A DNA stretch of 64,000 nucleotides from an uncultured Gammaproteobacteria bacterium (GCA_913060565.1 CAJXRU010000001.1:29393-93392), one strand, 5' to 3'. Counted from the stretch's first letter, positions 36,771 through 47,684 are shown. Numbers and translations are program-made. The notes: generated from the sequence alone by a model not told the origin.

Positions 36771-37298
36771 TTACTCTACGGAAAATACCTTGTTGGTCGA
36801 CGCGTTGTCATTTTCCCAAAACTCATAGCGTGGGTTTTCAACATCATCTAGATACCAAATCGCCATCACTAGTTGGTTCTGATCGTTGGCTACATGTAAC
36901 TGAGTATCGTAGTTCCCTGCTAATGAAGTACGTAGGAGGCAACTATTGTAATCAACTGTTACCTGACCTTGTTCATTTGTGAAATCGCTGCACACTGATA
37001 AGTAGACATTGCGCTGCTGTGCGTTTGTATAACGAACGTTGACTTCATACTCTTGCTTGATGTCAAAGTTCGCTGCAACAACAAGTTCAGCCGTTGTGTC
37101 ATAAACTGCGTTAGGATCCGGTGCTGGCGCAGGTGTCGGCACTGGCGTTGGTGATGGTGTCGGCGCTGGAGTTGGTGATGGTATCGGCACTGGTGATGGT
37201 GCTGGCGTCGGTGAAGTATTGTCTCCTCCACCGCCACCTCCGCATGCAAACAACGTTAAACTACTTACTAATGCTATTGTCGTATTTAAGCGTTTCAT
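36771..37298 (-). CDS. Lipoprotein with proline-rich linker
   Basis: The 175-residue product has a signal peptide and lipobox (SLTLFACGGGGGG, Cys near residue 19), then about 40 residues of alternating Pro with Ser, Thr, Ala or Val, and a C-terminal globular domain of about 110 residues beginning VYDTTAELVVAANFDI with two conserved-looking cysteines. The start at 37298 has AAGGAG 8 bases upstream. It lies 10 bases after the LruC-domain gene and is probably co-transcribed. The tail domain is unassigned; the linker likely spans periplasm or projects from the outer membrane. Confidence 0.78.
   Translation of the reverse strand: MKRLNTTIALVSSLTLFACGGGGGGDNTSPTPAPSPVPIPSPTPAPTPSPTPVPTPAPAPDPNAVYDTTAELVVAANFDIKQEYEVNVRYTNAQQRNVYLSVCSDFTNEQGQVTVDYNSCLLRTSLAGNYDTQLHVANDQNQLVMAIWYLDDVENPRYEFWENDNASTNKVFSVE
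37110..37215. repeat. Low-complexity tandem repeats encoding the Pro-rich linker
   Basis: Imperfect repeats of GGTGNTGG-type 6 and 12 base units run through this stretch and encode alternating prolines in the lipoprotein. Length may vary between strains by slippage. Confidence 0.7.
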
Positions 37299-37308
37299 AC
37301 CTTGCTCC

Positions 37309-39420
37309 TTATTGATTGAAAACATTTTTAGTGGTGCTTTTCTCAACGGTAAACCAGTCTGTCTTTTCACTACCGGATGAGGTGACATAGCCATGAAAAT
37401 CAGGGTAAGCGAACTTTATATCCATGTATTCCAATGGATGTTGCCATTGATAAGGAATATTAATTGCCCAAGGCATACCGTTAGCATTGATGAAGTATTC
37501 ACCGTTAGTTTCGTTTGATGCGTCGTCACCACGATTTAAGAAGTTTGCTTGAAAAGCTTCTGTTGGTGCTTGATTCTTCAAATGAATTTCAAATCGACGC
37601 TCTGGCGCTTCACCGAATAAGTAATTTCTTTCATGGCCTTTTGACGCGAAAATAAAGGGATCATAAGGGAAGTTAGCGATATTCGTTTTATCGACATTGG
37701 CATTCATTGGGATCTCAATGGCAAATGTCATTTGAATGTTTGAGCCACAGCCCGCTTCTGTTCGATAGTATTTGCAATCTTCGCCGGCTGTTACAAAATC
37801 CCATAAATCATCGGCAATTATAAATATCGCTTCTGTTCGATTGCTTTCTAACGCTGAGGTTGTTTGCTCTACGCCATTAATTTTAAAACTCATTCGGTTG
37901 GTATCGACTTGATTTCTCAACAAGCCAGGTATTCTGAAAGCAAAGCCATTGTGATAAGAGGCCCCTATTGCAACGATTTCGCCTTCAATCTTTATACGCA
38001 TTAATGTACCTTCGACATCAAAAGCAGATAGGCGGTAATGGACTACGAGATCGTTCATGTCATAGTCGCCAACTAATGGCCAATTATCTTCAAATGCTAG
38101 TGTCGCCCATGAATCTATAGATGGGTAATAATTAGCCGTTACATTCTGCTGTGCAATGTCAACTTTGTAATCTTCAACCTCGCCGTCAGCCACACCACCC
38201 ACAGGTGTTAGTTCTGCTTGAGAGCTCAATCTAAATCGCGACCATGTTGTTCCTGATTCACTCCAAGTCGGAACATCGTAGGCGACTATATTGCTACCTG
38301 CAGAAACCGATTTTTCTGACACAATTTTTTCATCGTTATCAAATTCGCCATTTTTGTCAGCGTCTAACCACGCATTAACAAAACCATCGGTAGATGCCGT
38401 TATTTCTACAATGGCTGTTTTCCCTGCCTCAATACCTGTGGCAAATTGAATACCGTCATTGTCATTAATGTCAGAGCCATCATCGGCATAAGCATTCGGC
38501 TCAGTTGTTACAGCGTTACCTAAAAATAGTGTGCCGTCGCCAACATCATGTCGTGCACCATTGTTGTTGATACTTGAACCGTAAGAATCAGGTGCATCAC
38601 CAAAATCAGTAGTAGGTGATTCAAGAGACACGATAGGTGCGAGAGCACAACGTGCGCCATCGTTATTGCTGGATGACGGGCCATAAGCAAAAAATTCAGC
38701 GACAGGATAGTTCCAATTGGTATTAATTCTGAATATGTAACCATCACTATTGCGACTGATATATAGATTGCCTGTGACATCAAAATAAACGGCGCCGAAG
38801 GTACCAGATTGGCCGACATTGCTCAGTGTTTCAGACGTGCCGGATTGAACATTTATTTTTAAGAGATTCCCCCAGCGATCGACAGAATAGGCAAACCCGT
38901 TACTAGGATGAAACGCTAAATCATAAATGGCGTGATTTAATACACTGCCATTGACGACTTTGGTCATTTGTAAATAATCTGGCGCGCTTTCATCGAGTGG
39001 AATACGAAAAAGGCCATAATCATTGCCGGGGCGATAAAGATAATAAACGTTTTCGGCAACGGCGATATCGCCGACATAAAACCCTTTATTAGGCATGTCT
39101 TCTACGGGGATAACCGTAAGCTGATAATTACTATCTAATTTAACGATTGTTCCGTAATAATAATTGAATGCATACAGATATCTATCGTGCACATTAAACG
39201 CCAAAGCGTTCATTTTTTCTTGTCCCCAATCGGTTGGCGAAATTTTTTCATAAAACCCTGTTGCTAGTTGAACACCATACAAATTGGCTATTTTATCTTG
39301 CACCAGAAATGCTTCAGTTGGGCAATCCGTAAACGGTGTTGCTTGAGTATTGGCTGCGCCAACAACCGCGGAAATAAGCACTAAACTTTGAAAAGCTCTG
39401 TTTTTTATAAGATTAGACAT
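37309..39420 (-). CDS. LruC domain-containing surface protein
   Basis: The 703-residue product has a signal peptide (SLVLISAVVGAANTQA), an N-terminal beta-propeller-like region of about 250 residues with six YVTN-type strands (KMNALAFNVHDRYLYAFNY, AIYDLAFHPSNGFAYSVDRWG), a DFGDAPDSYG segment near 272 and GEVEDY near 416, both common in secreted surface proteins, and a C-terminal LruC domain (about 440-690) starting WATLAFEDNWPLVGDYDMNDLVVHY. The start at 39420 has AAGGA upstream. The LruC family is surface-exposed with unknown role. It precedes the Pro-rich lipoprotein gene. Confidence 0.85.
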   Translation of the reverse strand: MSNLIKNRAFQSLVLISAVVGAANTQATPFTDCPTEAFLVQDKIANLYGVQLATGFYEKISPTDWGQEKMNALAFNVHDRYLYAFNYYYGTIVKLDSNYQLTVIPVEDMPNKGFYVGDIAVAENVYYLYRPGNDYGLFRIPLDESAPDYLQMTKVVNGSVLNHAIYDLAFHPSNGFAYSVDRWGNLLKINVQSGTSETLSNVGQSGTFGAVYFDVTGNLYISRNSDGYIFRINTNWNYPVAEFFAYGPSSSNNDGARCALAPIVSLESPTTDFGDAPDSYGSSINNNGARHDVGDGTLFLGNAVTTEPNAYADDGSDINDNDGIQFATGIEAGKTAIVEITASTDGFVNAWLDADKNGEFDNDEKIVSEKSVSAGSNIVAYDVPTWSESGTTWSRFRLSSQAELTPVGGVADGEVEDYKVDIAQQNVTANYYPSIDSWATLAFEDNWPLVGDYDMNDLVVHYRLSAFDVEGTLMRIKIEGEIVAIGASYHNGFAFRIPGLLRNQVDTNRMSFKINGVEQTTSALESNRTEAIFIIADDLWDFVTAGEDCKYYRTEAGCGSNIQMTFAIEIPMNANVDKTNIANFPYDPFIFASKGHERNYLFGEAPERRFEIHLKNQAPTEAFQANFLNRGDDASNETNGEYFINANGMPWAINIPYQWQHPLEYMDIKFAYPDFHGYVTSSGSEKTDWFTVEKSTTKNVFNQ

Positions 39421-39645
39421 AATGGTGTAATCCTTCGCATGAGTTAAAGAATAACTGTAAGAGAGCAACTAGTGCGCCAGAATGATAAGTTATTTAATTT
39501 CAGTTATTTACGTTGCTATTATATGTTTTGTTATTCACGATTTTCAATTTGGCAATGCATATTGAGAATAGAGTTTTCATTATGAGTGATTAACTTGTTG
39601 TTCAAAGCGGGTATAATTCTGCCAATTGAAATTTAGGATATAACC

Positions 39646-40320
39646 ATGGCTCGTTTTACTGTGCTTGGCACCGCTGACATTCCCAATCAACAAGGTCAAT
39701 TACGCCTATTATCGCGTAATGATGAATTCACTATCAAAATTGCCGGTGTACCAGGTGATTTGATGAATAGCCGAATGCATGCTTCTGAAGATGCGCTCGC
39801 AACACTTGCTTGTAACAAAATAAAATCACAACCAAAACCACAGGTACTTATCGGTGGTTTAGGCATGGGATTTACGTTGCGCTCAGCACTCGATTCGCTC
39901 AACAAAGAGGCCACAGTGACTGTTGCTGAACTAATTAATGAAGTCGTGGAGTGGAATAAAGGTGAGCTTGGTCAATTAACAAATTATCCTGTTAATGATC
40001 CGCGGACTAAAATTCATGTTGGTGATGTGGGAGACGTGTTGCGTCAGGCAAGCAGTCAGTTTGATGCCATTTTACTTGATGTTGATAACGGGCCAGAAGG
40101 ACATACCGCAGAAGATAATGGTTGGATCTACACACCTGCAGGACTTAAAGCCGCGAAGAGTGCATTGCGTCCCGGCGGTATCGTTGCCTATTGGTCGGCA
40201 GGTATTGATAGTGCGTTTACCACGAGGCTCGTTAAAGCAGGGTTTAAAACTAAACCCGTCACAGTACGAGCCCATACGAACGGTAAAGGCGCACGACATG
40301 TTATTTGGTTAGCTTGGTAG
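39646..40320 (+). CDS. Spermidine synthase-like methyltransferase-fold protein
   Basis: The 224-residue protein has a class I SAM-binding fold: VLIGGLGMGFTLRSAL (motif I near 68), VTVAELINEVVEWN (motif II acidic residue), IHVGDVGDVL and FDAILLDVDNGPEG (near 147). It belongs with short spermidine-synthase-like proteins; a polyamine-binding pocket is not evident, so it may be a methyltransferase instead. It stands alone. Confidence 0.82.
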   Translation: MARFTVLGTADIPNQQGQLRLLSRNDEFTIKIAGVPGDLMNSRMHASEDALATLACNKIKSQPKPQVLIGGLGMGFTLRSALDSLNKEATVTVAELINEVVEWNKGELGQLTNYPVNDPRTKIHVGDVGDVLRQASSQFDAILLDVDNGPEGHTAEDNGWIYTPAGLKAAKSALRPGGIVAYWSAGIDSAFTTRLVKAGFKTKPVTVRAHTNGKGARHVIWLAW

Positions 40321-40399
40321 CGCTATTAGCTTGCTTTACTCAATAAGTTTACGTGCTAAAGTTAAATAACATAATGATGAAGAGTGCTAATTAAGTAAT

Positions 40400-40927
40400 A
40401 TGATAGCAATGAAGCCTCAGAAAGGATTCACGTTAATCGAGCTAGTGATTGTAATCATTATCTTGGGAATTCTTGCGGTGATTGCCGCGCCTAAGTTTAT
40501 CAATGTCTCTAAAGAAGCTCGCATTGCAACACTTAATGGATTAGCAGGGACTTTTCGCTCTAGCGTGCAACTTATTCATGCGAAAGCGCAGATTAGAAAT
40601 CTCGTTAATTTGTCGGGTTATCAAGATTTAGATTATAACGGCTCGCCTATTACCATTCGTTATGGTTATTTTGCCTATCATCCCAGTTTTTCGCGGGCAG
40701 CAGCTGATGTAGCACTCATTTTAGATGTCGACTTGGAAAACGATTGGGACTCAACATTTGAACCAGGAGGAACGGTGGGAGCGCACCGCTCACGAATTTC
40801 TCCCAAAGGATTGAATGATGTGACCAACATTGGTGTTATCACCCAAATAGGTCGTTGTTACGTTGAGTATGTATTGCCAACGGCTGTCGGCGCATCACCT
40901 ACTTTTAATGTCAATGAAGATTGTTAA
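40400..40927 (+). CDS. Type IV pilin-like (MSHA-type minor pilin) protein
   Basis: The 175-residue product has a class III signal: basic leader QK, then G/FTLIELVIVIIILGILAVIAAPKF with cleavage after Gly and the Glu5 needed for assembly. A C-terminal Cys pair (GRCYVEY, NEDC) forms the usual pilin loop. No pilus assembly gene is adjacent, so it may be an isolated pilin or pseudopilin. An ATG nine bases in is an alternative start. Confidence 0.88.
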   Translation: MIAMKPQKGFTLIELVIVIIILGILAVIAAPKFINVSKEARIATLNGLAGTFRSSVQLIHAKAQIRNLVNLSGYQDLDYNGSPITIRYGYFAYHPSFSRAAADVALILDVDLENDWDSTFEPGGTVGAHRSRISPKGLNDVTNIGVITQIGRCYVEYVLPTAVGASPTFNVNEDC

Positions 40928-40989
40928 TGGAACTTGGCCACTATTGATGTTGTCTATAACGACGTAATTATCTGATTAAGGACAAAAAG

Positions 40990-41169
40990 ATGAACAACAA
41001 GACACCTATTAAAAAAACTTTCACACCTGTTGAAGAACTGATAGAAATGCAAACCGAAGTGGCATTAGTTGACTCAATGCTTCAATCGAAAACGCTGACG
41101 ATTATGGTTATTTTAGGCACGACTTCATTCGCTGTTTTTATGTATTTTCTGTTTAACGTTGCTAGTTGA
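40990..41169 (+). CDS. 59-residue single-span membrane protein
   Basis: An ATG with AAGGA 6 bases upstream opens a 59-codon frame: a charged N-terminus (MNNKTPIKKTFTPVEELIEM) and one hydrophobic helix near residues 37-56 ending VAS. It fills most of the 364-base gap between the pilin-like gene and rnr. No family is recognised, but the ribosome site and composition support a real small gene. Confidence 0.6.
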   Translation: MNNKTPIKKTFTPVEELIEMQTEVALVDSMLQSKTLTIMVILGTTSFAVFMYFLFNVAS

Positions 41170-41291
41170 AATAGAAAATTGTGGCATTGTTTACAAATAC
41201 TTAAAATATCTCAGGATAAATGATTCATTTTTAGGCAGCGTACTATAAATCTGTTATACTGCCGCCAATTTTTTAATAATGACGAAAATGA

Positions 41292-43706
41292 ATGTCTAAA
41301 AACTTCTCAGCGGATCAAGATCCTCATTTTGAGCGCGAACAGCAAAAATACGAAAACCCTATCGCAAGCCGCGAATTAATCCTCGAACTGCTTAAAAATT
41401 CTGATGCACCACTAAAGCGTGAACAGATCGCACAAGCCTTTGATATTACGGAAGAAGAACCTTTAGAAGGTTTACGTCGCCGTTTGCGCGCGATGGAGCG
41501 TGATGGTCAGGCCGTTTATATCCGTAACGGTAGTTATGGCTTACCGGAACGCATGGACCTAATGCGCGGTAAAATTCTTGGTCACCGTGATGGTTTTGGC
41601 TTCTTCCGTCCTGATGAAGGCGGTAAAGATTTATTTGTTGACCAAAAACAAATGCACACTGTATTCCATGGTGACACAGTGTTAGCACAGCATAGTACGT
41701 TTGGTCGTGGTAAACGTGATGCACGTATTGTTCGTGTGGTTGAGTTTGGTAAAACTGAATATGTTGGTCGTTTCTTTGTTGATGGCGATATTTCATTTGT
41801 GGTGCCTGATGAAGCGCGGATTGCTCAAGATATTATCATTCCAAATGATCAAGTAAATGGCGCTCGTAATGGCCAAGTTGTTGTTGTTTCTATTACAAAG
41901 CGTCCATCGCGTCATCAAAGCCCATTGGGTGTTGTATCGCAGATTATGGGTGATGAAATGGATCCTGGCATGGAAATCGAGATGGCATTGCGCAATCACG
42001 ATTTACCACACGAGTTCTCACAAGCAGTGCTTGATGAAATTAGTGGCTTGTCTGAAGAAGTGCCTGAAGAAGCGAAAGAAGGCCGTGAAGATTTACGCCA
42101 TTTACCATTAGTAACTATTGATGGTGAAGACGCACGTGATTTTGATGATGCCGTTTATTGTGAAAGTAAGAAAAGCGGTGGCTGGCGTTTATGGGTCGCA
42201 ATTGCTGATGTAAGCAGTTACGTTGCTAAAGGCAGCGCACTTGACGAAGAAGCGATAGCTCGTGGTAATTCTGTTTACTTTCCTGGCAACGTTATTCCAA
42301 TGTTACCTGAGATTTTATCAAACGGTTTGTGTTCGTTAAATCCACACGTTGATCGTTTATGTATGGTTTGTGAAATGACCATCAGTGATGCGGGTAACTT
42401 GTCTGGTGCTAAGTTTTATCCAGCCGTAATGAATTCACACGCCCGTTTCACGTATACAAAAGTTGCAGCTATTTTAGATGGTGATAAAGCATTACGTGAA
42501 GAATATAGCGAGCGTGTTCCTGAACTAGAAGAACTTCATAAGTTATATACCGCTCTAAATAGCAGACGTTTAGAACGTGGTGCGATTGCTTTTGAAAGCA
42601 GTGAAACTCAGTTTGTTTTCAATGAGCAGCGCAAGATTGAAAATATCGTGCCGCTGGTTCGAAATGATGCACACAAGATGATTGAAGAGTGCATGATTTT
42701 AGCCAATGTTGCATCGGCTAAATTTGTTGAAAAGCACGAAGGTAACGCTCTATTTAGGGTGCATGATTTACCGGGTGATGAGAAGTTAATGAACTTCCGC
42801 GCATTTTTAGGTGAATTAGGCTTAGAACTGACTGGTGGCGATAAACCTCAGCCAAAGCACTATGCACAACTGCTTGAGATTGTTAAAACTCGCGATGACA
42901 GTGAACTGATTCAAATTATGCTGCTGCGTTCAATGAAACAAGCGGTTTATGCGCCAGAAAATGAAGGTCACTTTGGTTTAGCGCTGAGTAACTATAGTCA
43001 TTTCACATCGCCAATTCGCCGTTATCCTGATTTGATTTTACATCGCACTATCAAGTCGCTATTGGTTAAGCAAAAGAAACTAGCTAAAGCACAAGGCAAG
43101 AAAATTGGCGCCCATGTTTATGAAGCGTCTGACATGTCAGAGTTAGGTGTTCATTGTTCGATGACTGAACGCCGCGCCGATGATGCTACCCGTGATGTAA
43201 GCGACTGGCTCAAGTGTGAATACATGCTTGAACACGTTGGCGACAGCTTCGCAGGAACTATCGCTACTGTCACTAGTTTTGGTTGTTTTGTTCGCTTAGA
43301 CGATATCAATATTGAAGGTTTGCTGCACATTAGCGCATTGCCAGAAGACTATTATCATTTTGATCAGGTGAACGCACGATTGGTTGCCGAGCATTCAAAT
43401 GTGACTTATCACATGGGTGATCGTATTGAGGTTAAAGTTGCCTCAGTAAATCTTGATGAAAAGAAAATCGATTTAACACTTAACTCTTTTGAGCCTAAGA
43501 AACGTCGTAGTTCTCGCCGCAGTGGTGATGAAAAGTCATCAAAGCCGAATAAGCGTAGTTCAGGTAAAAAAGATACTAGAAAAGACGATAATAAATCAGG
43601 TACTAAAGGCGCCAAGAAAAGTGGTGCTTCAAAACCGCGTGCTGGTAAAAACAGCCGTAGTAAAAAGCCATCAGCCAAACCAAGCAGCAAGAGTAATGAG
43701 AAGTAA
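41292..43706 (+). CDS. rnr: Ribonuclease R
   Basis: The 804-residue exoribonuclease has an N-terminal winged helix (about 20-85), two cold-shock domains, the RNB catalytic domain with [13 protein letters not shown] near 275-288 (the acidic metal site), [16 protein letters not shown] near 565, an S1 domain from about 645 ([22 protein letters not shown]) and a long basic tail (735-804). It degrades structured RNA 3' to 5' and acts in rRNA quality control. The stop overlaps the rlmB ATG. Confidence 0.97.
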   Translation: MSKNFSADQDPHFEREQQKYENPIASRELILELLKNSDAPLKREQIAQAFDITEEEPLEGLRRRLRAMERDGQAVYIRNGSYGLPERMDLMRGKILGHRDGFGFFRPDEGGKDLFVDQKQMHTVFHGDTVLAQHSTFGRGKRDARIVRVVEFGKTEYVGRFFVDGDISFVVPDEARIAQDIIIPNDQVNGARNGQVVVVSITKRPSRHQSPLGVVSQIMGDEMDPGMEIEMALRNHDLPHEFSQAVLDEISGLSEEVPEEAKEGREDLRHLPLVTIDGEDARDFDDAVYCESKKSGGWRLWVAIADVSSYVAKGSALDEEAIARGNSVYFPGNVIPMLPEILSNGLCSLNPHVDRLCMVCEMTISDAGNLSGAKFYPAVMNSHARFTYTKVAAILDGDKALREEYSERVPELEELHKLYTALNSRRLERGAIAFESSETQFVFNEQRKIENIVPLVRNDAHKMIEECMILANVASAKFVEKHEGNALFRVHDLPGDEKLMNFRAFLGELGLELTGGDKPQPKHYAQLLEIVKTRDDSELIQIMLLRSMKQAVYAPENEGHFGLALSNYSHFTSPIRRYPDLILHRTIKSLLVKQKKLAKAQGKKIGAHVYEASDMSELGVHCSMTERRADDATRDVSDWLKCEYMLEHVGDSFAGTIATVTSFGCFVRLDDINIEGLLHISALPEDYYHFDQVNARLVAEHSNVTYHMGDRIEVKVASVNLDEKKIDLTLNSFEPKKRRSSRRSGDEKSSKPNKRSSGKKDTRKDDNKSGTKGAKKSGASKPRAGKNSRSKKPSAKPSSKSNEK

Positions 43707-44446
43707 TGAGTAAACACGATTTATTATTCGGTATTCACAGTATTGAAGCCGTATTAAACAACGAACCTGAGCGAATTTTAGAAATTTTTGCACTAAAAGG
43801 TCGTGATGACGAACGCATGAATAAGGTGATTAGCTTAGCGCGTCGCCACGGCGTGAGTGTGTCATTTGTTGGCAAAAACAAATTAGAAGATCGTGCTGGT
43901 GAAGAATCTCATCAAGGTATTATTGCCAATGTTCGCGCAGCACGAGTGAAAACAGAAGCAGATCTTGACGAAATTTTAAATGGTACAGAGCAACCATTTT
44001 TGCTGATTCTCGATGGTGTGACTGATCCGCATAATCTAGGGGCTTGTATCCGTAGTGCTGATGCTGCTGGTGTTCACGCGGTTATCGTTCCTAAAGATAA
44101 CGCAGCTTCATTAACACCCGTTGTTCGTAAAGTTGCTTGTGGCGCTGCTGAAACAATGCCATTGATTCAAGTGACTAACTTGGCACGCACGATGCGTGAA
44201 ATTCAAGAACGTGGTATTTGGATTTATGGCACCGCCGGCGAAGCGACTCAGGCGTTATATGAAACTAACCTAACGGGTCCTATTGCTATTGTAATGGGCG
44301 CTGAAGGCAGTGGCATGCGCCGTTTGACGCGTGAGCATTGTGACCATTTAGTCTCTCTACCAATGGCTGGTAGCGTTTCAAGTTTGAACGTGTCTGTAAC
44401 GACAGGTATTTGTTTATTTGAAGTCGTGCGCCAGCGCGGCTTGTAA
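43706..44446 (+). CDS. rlmB: 23S rRNA (guanosine-2'-O-)-methyltransferase RlmB
   Basis: The 246-residue SpoU-family enzyme begins with the RlmB substrate domain ([19 protein letters not shown]) and has the trefoil-knot motifs [45 protein letters not shown] and [27 protein letters not shown]. It methylates G2251 of 23S rRNA. It overlaps rnr by one base, the usual gammaproteobacterial pairing, and ends before a terminator. Confidence 0.97.
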   Translation: MSKHDLLFGIHSIEAVLNNEPERILEIFALKGRDDERMNKVISLARRHGVSVSFVGKNKLEDRAGEESHQGIIANVRAARVKTEADLDEILNGTEQPFLLILDGVTDPHNLGACIRSADAAGVHAVIVPKDNAASLTPVVRKVACGAAETMPLIQVTNLARTMREIQERGIWIYGTAGEATQALYETNLTGPIAIVMGAEGSGMRRLTREHCDHLVSLPMAGSVSSLNVSVTTGICLFEVVRQRGL

Positions 44447-44453
44447 CTGATTG

Positions 44454-44491
44454 AAAGAGCCTAACCTTCAAACGTTGAAGTTAGGCTCTTT
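44454..44491 (+). terminator. Terminator after rlmB
   Basis: AAAGAGCCTAAC pairs with GTTAGGCTCTTT-like sequence (AGTTAGGCTCTTT) around a loop that itself can pair (TTCAA/TTGAA), then TATTATCTCTT. It closes the rnr-rlmB transcript. Confidence 0.82.
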
Positions 44492-44705
44492 ATTATCTCT
44501 TCTATCTTTTCCTTGTTTACTTCTTAGCGATCTCCTAAACACTAATCGTCAAATTTGTTATAAAAATAGCAGTTATTGGCATTAAATAATGCTTTGTATT
44601 TTTAGCTATCAGTATATTTTAATTAAAGTTTATTCACTTTTAATATGTTTAAATTTTGTGTTAGGTTGGTAGTCGTTGGTGAGCAAATTGTTTTGGGGAT
44701 ATACA

Positions 44706-45458
44706 GTGAGTCGGATTGTTTTTCTTGTCGTTATGATGAGTATGGTATTTTGCGCGCAAGCTGTACACGCTAAGTCTACTTCAAATCAGCAACCTATCCG
44801 TATCGCACTCGGTTACGCCCCAAGTATTACAACGACCTTAGATGATGTTTTTCCTCGCTTCTTTCAGCGAATGGCTGATGTAAGTAATAAAAGAGCAAAG
44901 ATACAAATTATGCCGCTGAAACGGGCTTTTATGTTGCTCGATAAGCAGCAAGTTGATCTACTAGGGCCGTATATTCATAATCCCCAAATTAAGGATTTAG
45001 CGCTACCGTTTGATATATCATCGTCATCATTTTGGAACATTAACTTCGTGCTCTATGTTCACAAAGACAAAGTGATAGACATGAACGATTTATCGGCACT
45101 TAAGCTGCAAACCGATCGCGGCTGGACAGATATCATAGGATTTGATGTCGGCAGTGTGGTTACGTTGGAGTCGGGGATTAGAAAGGTTAATGCTAATCGT
45201 TTAGATGGTGTGATTTATGCTGGAGTGGTCGCTGACCCGCTTATAAAACGATTGAAGCTTAAGAACATTCGCCGAATATTTTTTAGTGAATTTGAAGTCA
45301 AAGCTGCCATTGCGAAAAATAGTCGAGCCAGTGAGGTTGACGCCATGATAACTAAGGGCACGAGCGTCCTTAAAAGCTCGTCTGAATTTAAGGCGTTTAT
45401 CAACAGTAATGCGATCTCCTTTGATAGTTGGCAGCCCTATGAGTTATTTGGTGACTAA
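44706..45458 (+). CDS. Periplasmic substrate-binding-like protein
   Basis: The 250-residue product has a signal peptide (MSRIVFLVVMMSMVFCAQAVHA) and a type II periplasmic-binding fold of the amino-acid-binding (SBP_bac_3) kind, with IRIALGYAPS at the start and KRAFMLLDKQQVDLLGPYI. There are no transporter genes beside it, as often for orphan binding proteins used in signalling. I chose the GTG at 44706, which has GGGGA 7 bases upstream and gives a clean signal peptide; the frame is open to a TTG at 44676. Confidence 0.68.
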   Translation: MSRIVFLVVMMSMVFCAQAVHAKSTSNQQPIRIALGYAPSITTTLDDVFPRFFQRMADVSNKRAKIQIMPLKRAFMLLDKQQVDLLGPYIHNPQIKDLALPFDISSSSFWNINFVLYVHKDKVIDMNDLSALKLQTDRGWTDIIGFDVGSVVTLESGIRKVNANRLDGVIYAGVVADPLIKRLKLKNIRRIFFSEFEVKAAIAKNSRASEVDAMITKGTSVLKSSSEFKAFINSNAISFDSWQPYELFGD

Positions 45459-45541
45459 CGAGTAAGTCAGTGTTTTAGATCAAGTTGCTAGTAGCAGCTT
45501 AGCCATAGACTTATTGTTTATGAATAACCAAGACATATTCT

Positions 45542-45985
45542 ATGTATCACATCGCATTATTACTTCATATCTTAGCGGCCACCGTTTGGACTGGCGGACA
45601 TCTTGTTTTGGCAATAACTATTTTGCCCAAGGCGCTTAAATCGAAAGACATCGAGTTTATTAAGACGTTTGAACAATGTTATGAAAAAATTGGCATTCCA
45701 GCGTTACTTGTTCAAATTACGTCAGGTTTGTATTTGGCTTATCAATTGCTGCCAAATATTAATTTATGGTTTGATTGGAGTCATCCTGTTGCCAAGATCA
45801 TAAGCTTGAAGTTGGGATTACTGTGTTTAACATTTCTATTGGCAGTAGATGCCCGTTTAAGAGTTATCCCTAAATTAAGTGGTGACACTATTCGAGATCT
45901 TGCCTTTCATATTGTTCCGGTCACTGTTATCTCGGTTCTATTCGTTTTTGTCGGTGTATCTTTAAAAGCTGGTTGGTTAATTTAA
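45542..45985 (+). CDS. CopD-family membrane protein
   Basis: The 147-residue product has four membrane segments (about 5-25, 50-70, 85-103 and 122-143) and begins MYHIALLLHILAATVWTGGHLVLA, the conserved opening of CopD-type domains with two histidines that may bind copper or haem. It is a stand-alone domain without CopC. Function in copper tolerance is inferred from family. Confidence 0.78.
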   Translation: MYHIALLLHILAATVWTGGHLVLAITILPKALKSKDIEFIKTFEQCYEKIGIPALLVQITSGLYLAYQLLPNINLWFDWSHPVAKIISLKLGLLCLTFLLAVDARLRVIPKLSGDTIRDLAFHIVPVTVISVLFVFVGVSLKAGWLI

Positions 45986-46067
45986 CGTTTAGGCGGCGAC
46001 TGAGTAATGTTTAAATGCAAGTGAGATCACACTGCTGCTTTTATTAAGGGCAAAAGCTGTTTAGTCG

Positions 46068-46096
46068 TTGCTCTGTTGGGGGAATTAATCTATAAT
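46068..46096 (+). promoter_or_regulatory. Sigma-70 promoter of the rpsF operon
   Basis: A TTGCTC -35 element (46068-46073) and a consensus TATAAT -10 element (46091-46096) are separated by 17 bases, about 90 bases before rpsF. The leader that follows contains a short hairpin. Confidence 0.78.
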
Positions 46097-46140
46097 TCGC
46101 GTCCAAATTCGGCTATCCATAATTCCTTGCCCTCATACTG

Positions 46141-46180
46141 GTCTTGCCGAGCCAAGTACGGGCTAATAAACCGTAAGGAA
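46141..46180 (+). promoter_or_regulatory. Candidate S6:S18 autoregulatory leader of rpsF
   Basis: CCG (46147-46149) adjoins an AGCC/GGCT stem (46150-46153 with 46161-46164), and a second CCG starts at 46171 just before AAGGA, the rpsF ribosome site. Leaders of rpsF in many bacteria carry a CCG-containing structure that binds the S6:S18 complex. The resemblance is by eye only. Confidence 0.4.
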
Positions 46181-46186
46181 ATATAA

Positions 46187-46582
46187 ATGCGTCATTACGA
46201 AATCGTATTTATGGTTCACCCTGATCAGAGTGAACAAGTACCTGCAATGATTGAGCGTTACACTGCGTCTATCAAAGATTCTGGTGGTGAAATTCATCGT
46301 CTAGAAGATTGGGGCCGTCGTCAATTAGCATACCCAATCGACAAACTACACAAAGCACACTACGTTCTTATGAATGTTGAAGCTGGTCAAGAAGTAATGG
46401 ATGAGCTAGAAAGCACTTTCCGTTACAACGATGCTGTGATCCGTAGCCTAGTACTTCGTACTAAAGGCGCTATCACTGAAGCTTCTGACATTGCTAAAGC
46501 AAAAGAAGAACGTCGTGAGACTAAACGTCGTGAAGCTCCGGCTAGCGATGAAGCAAATGCTGAGCAACCTGCTGCTGAGTAA
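46187..46582 (+). CDS. rpsF: 30S ribosomal protein S6
   Basis: The 131-residue protein matches S6: [50 protein letters not shown] and [14 protein letters not shown], with an acidic C-terminal tail after 105. It binds S18 on the platform of the 30S subunit. It is the first gene of rpsF-priB-rpsR-rplI; AAGGA precedes the ATG. Confidence 0.98.
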   Translation: MRHYEIVFMVHPDQSEQVPAMIERYTASIKDSGGEIHRLEDWGRRQLAYPIDKLHKAHYVLMNVEAGQEVMDELESTFRYNDAVIRSLVLRTKGAITEASDIAKAKEERRETKRREAPASDEANAEQPAAE

Positions 46583-46590
46583 TTTGACTC

Positions 46591-47141
<551 letters not shown>

Positions 47142-47171
47142 GCCGGTTATTGAAATTTTAGGAGAAAGGTA

Positions 47172-47621
47172 ATGCAAGTTATTCTACTTGATAAAATTGC
47201 TAAGCTAGGTGAGTTAGGCGATAAAGTATCAGTTAAATCTGGTTTCGCACGTAACTTCCTACTTCCGCAAAAGAAAGCGGTATTTGCTAGCAAAGAAAAT
47301 GTAGCAAAATTTGAAGAGCGTCGCGCTGAATTAGAAGCTGGTCTAGCTGCTAAATTAGCAACTGCTCAAGCTCGTGGCGAAGCTGTTAGCGCGTTAAACA
47401 ACGTTGTTATCACTTCTTCAGCTGGCGAAGAAGGTAAACTATTTGGCTCTATCGGTACTCGCGATATTGCTGATGCAGTTACTGCTGCTGGTGCAGAGAT
47501 TGTTAAAAGTGAAGTTCGTCTTCCAGAAGGCGCTTTACGCCACACTGGTGAGTTCGAAATCGCTATTCACCTTCATACAGAAGTTGATGTTACTGTTACT
47601 ATCGAAATCGTTGCTGAGTAA
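47172..47621 (+). CDS. rplI: 50S ribosomal protein L9
   Basis: The 149-residue product has the N-terminal L9 domain ([37 protein letters not shown]), a long connecting helix and the C-terminal domain with [14 protein letters not shown] and [21 protein letters not shown]. It closes the operon; TAGGAGAAAGG precedes the ATG. Confidence 0.98.
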   Translation: MQVILLDKIAKLGELGDKVSVKSGFARNFLLPQKKAVFASKENVAKFEERRAELEAGLAAKLATAQARGEAVSALNNVVITSSAGEEGKLFGSIGTRDIADAVTAAGAEIVKSEVRLPEGALRHTGEFEIAIHLHTEVDVTVTIEIVAE

Positions 47622-47646
47622 TCAGTAACCTTTCATAGGTAACAAT

Positions 47647-47684
47647 AAAAAACCGTGTGATAGTAATATCACACGGTTTTTTTT
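47647..47684 (+). terminator. Strong terminator after rplI
   Basis: AAAAAACCGTGTGATA pairs with TATCACACGGTTTTTT over 16 base pairs around GTAA, with eight T residues at the end. It is a classical rho-independent terminator and is potentially bidirectional. Confidence 0.95.

Noticed and set aside
37110..37215. Repeats resembling a CRISPR or minisatellite array
   Set aside because: Units are 6-12 bases, lack spacers and encode an in-frame proline-rich linker.
41446..41796. 116-codon open frame opposite rnr
   Set aside because: It is antisense to the RNase R domains and low-complexity (rich in His, Tyr and Gln), as expected from codon bias of the real gene.
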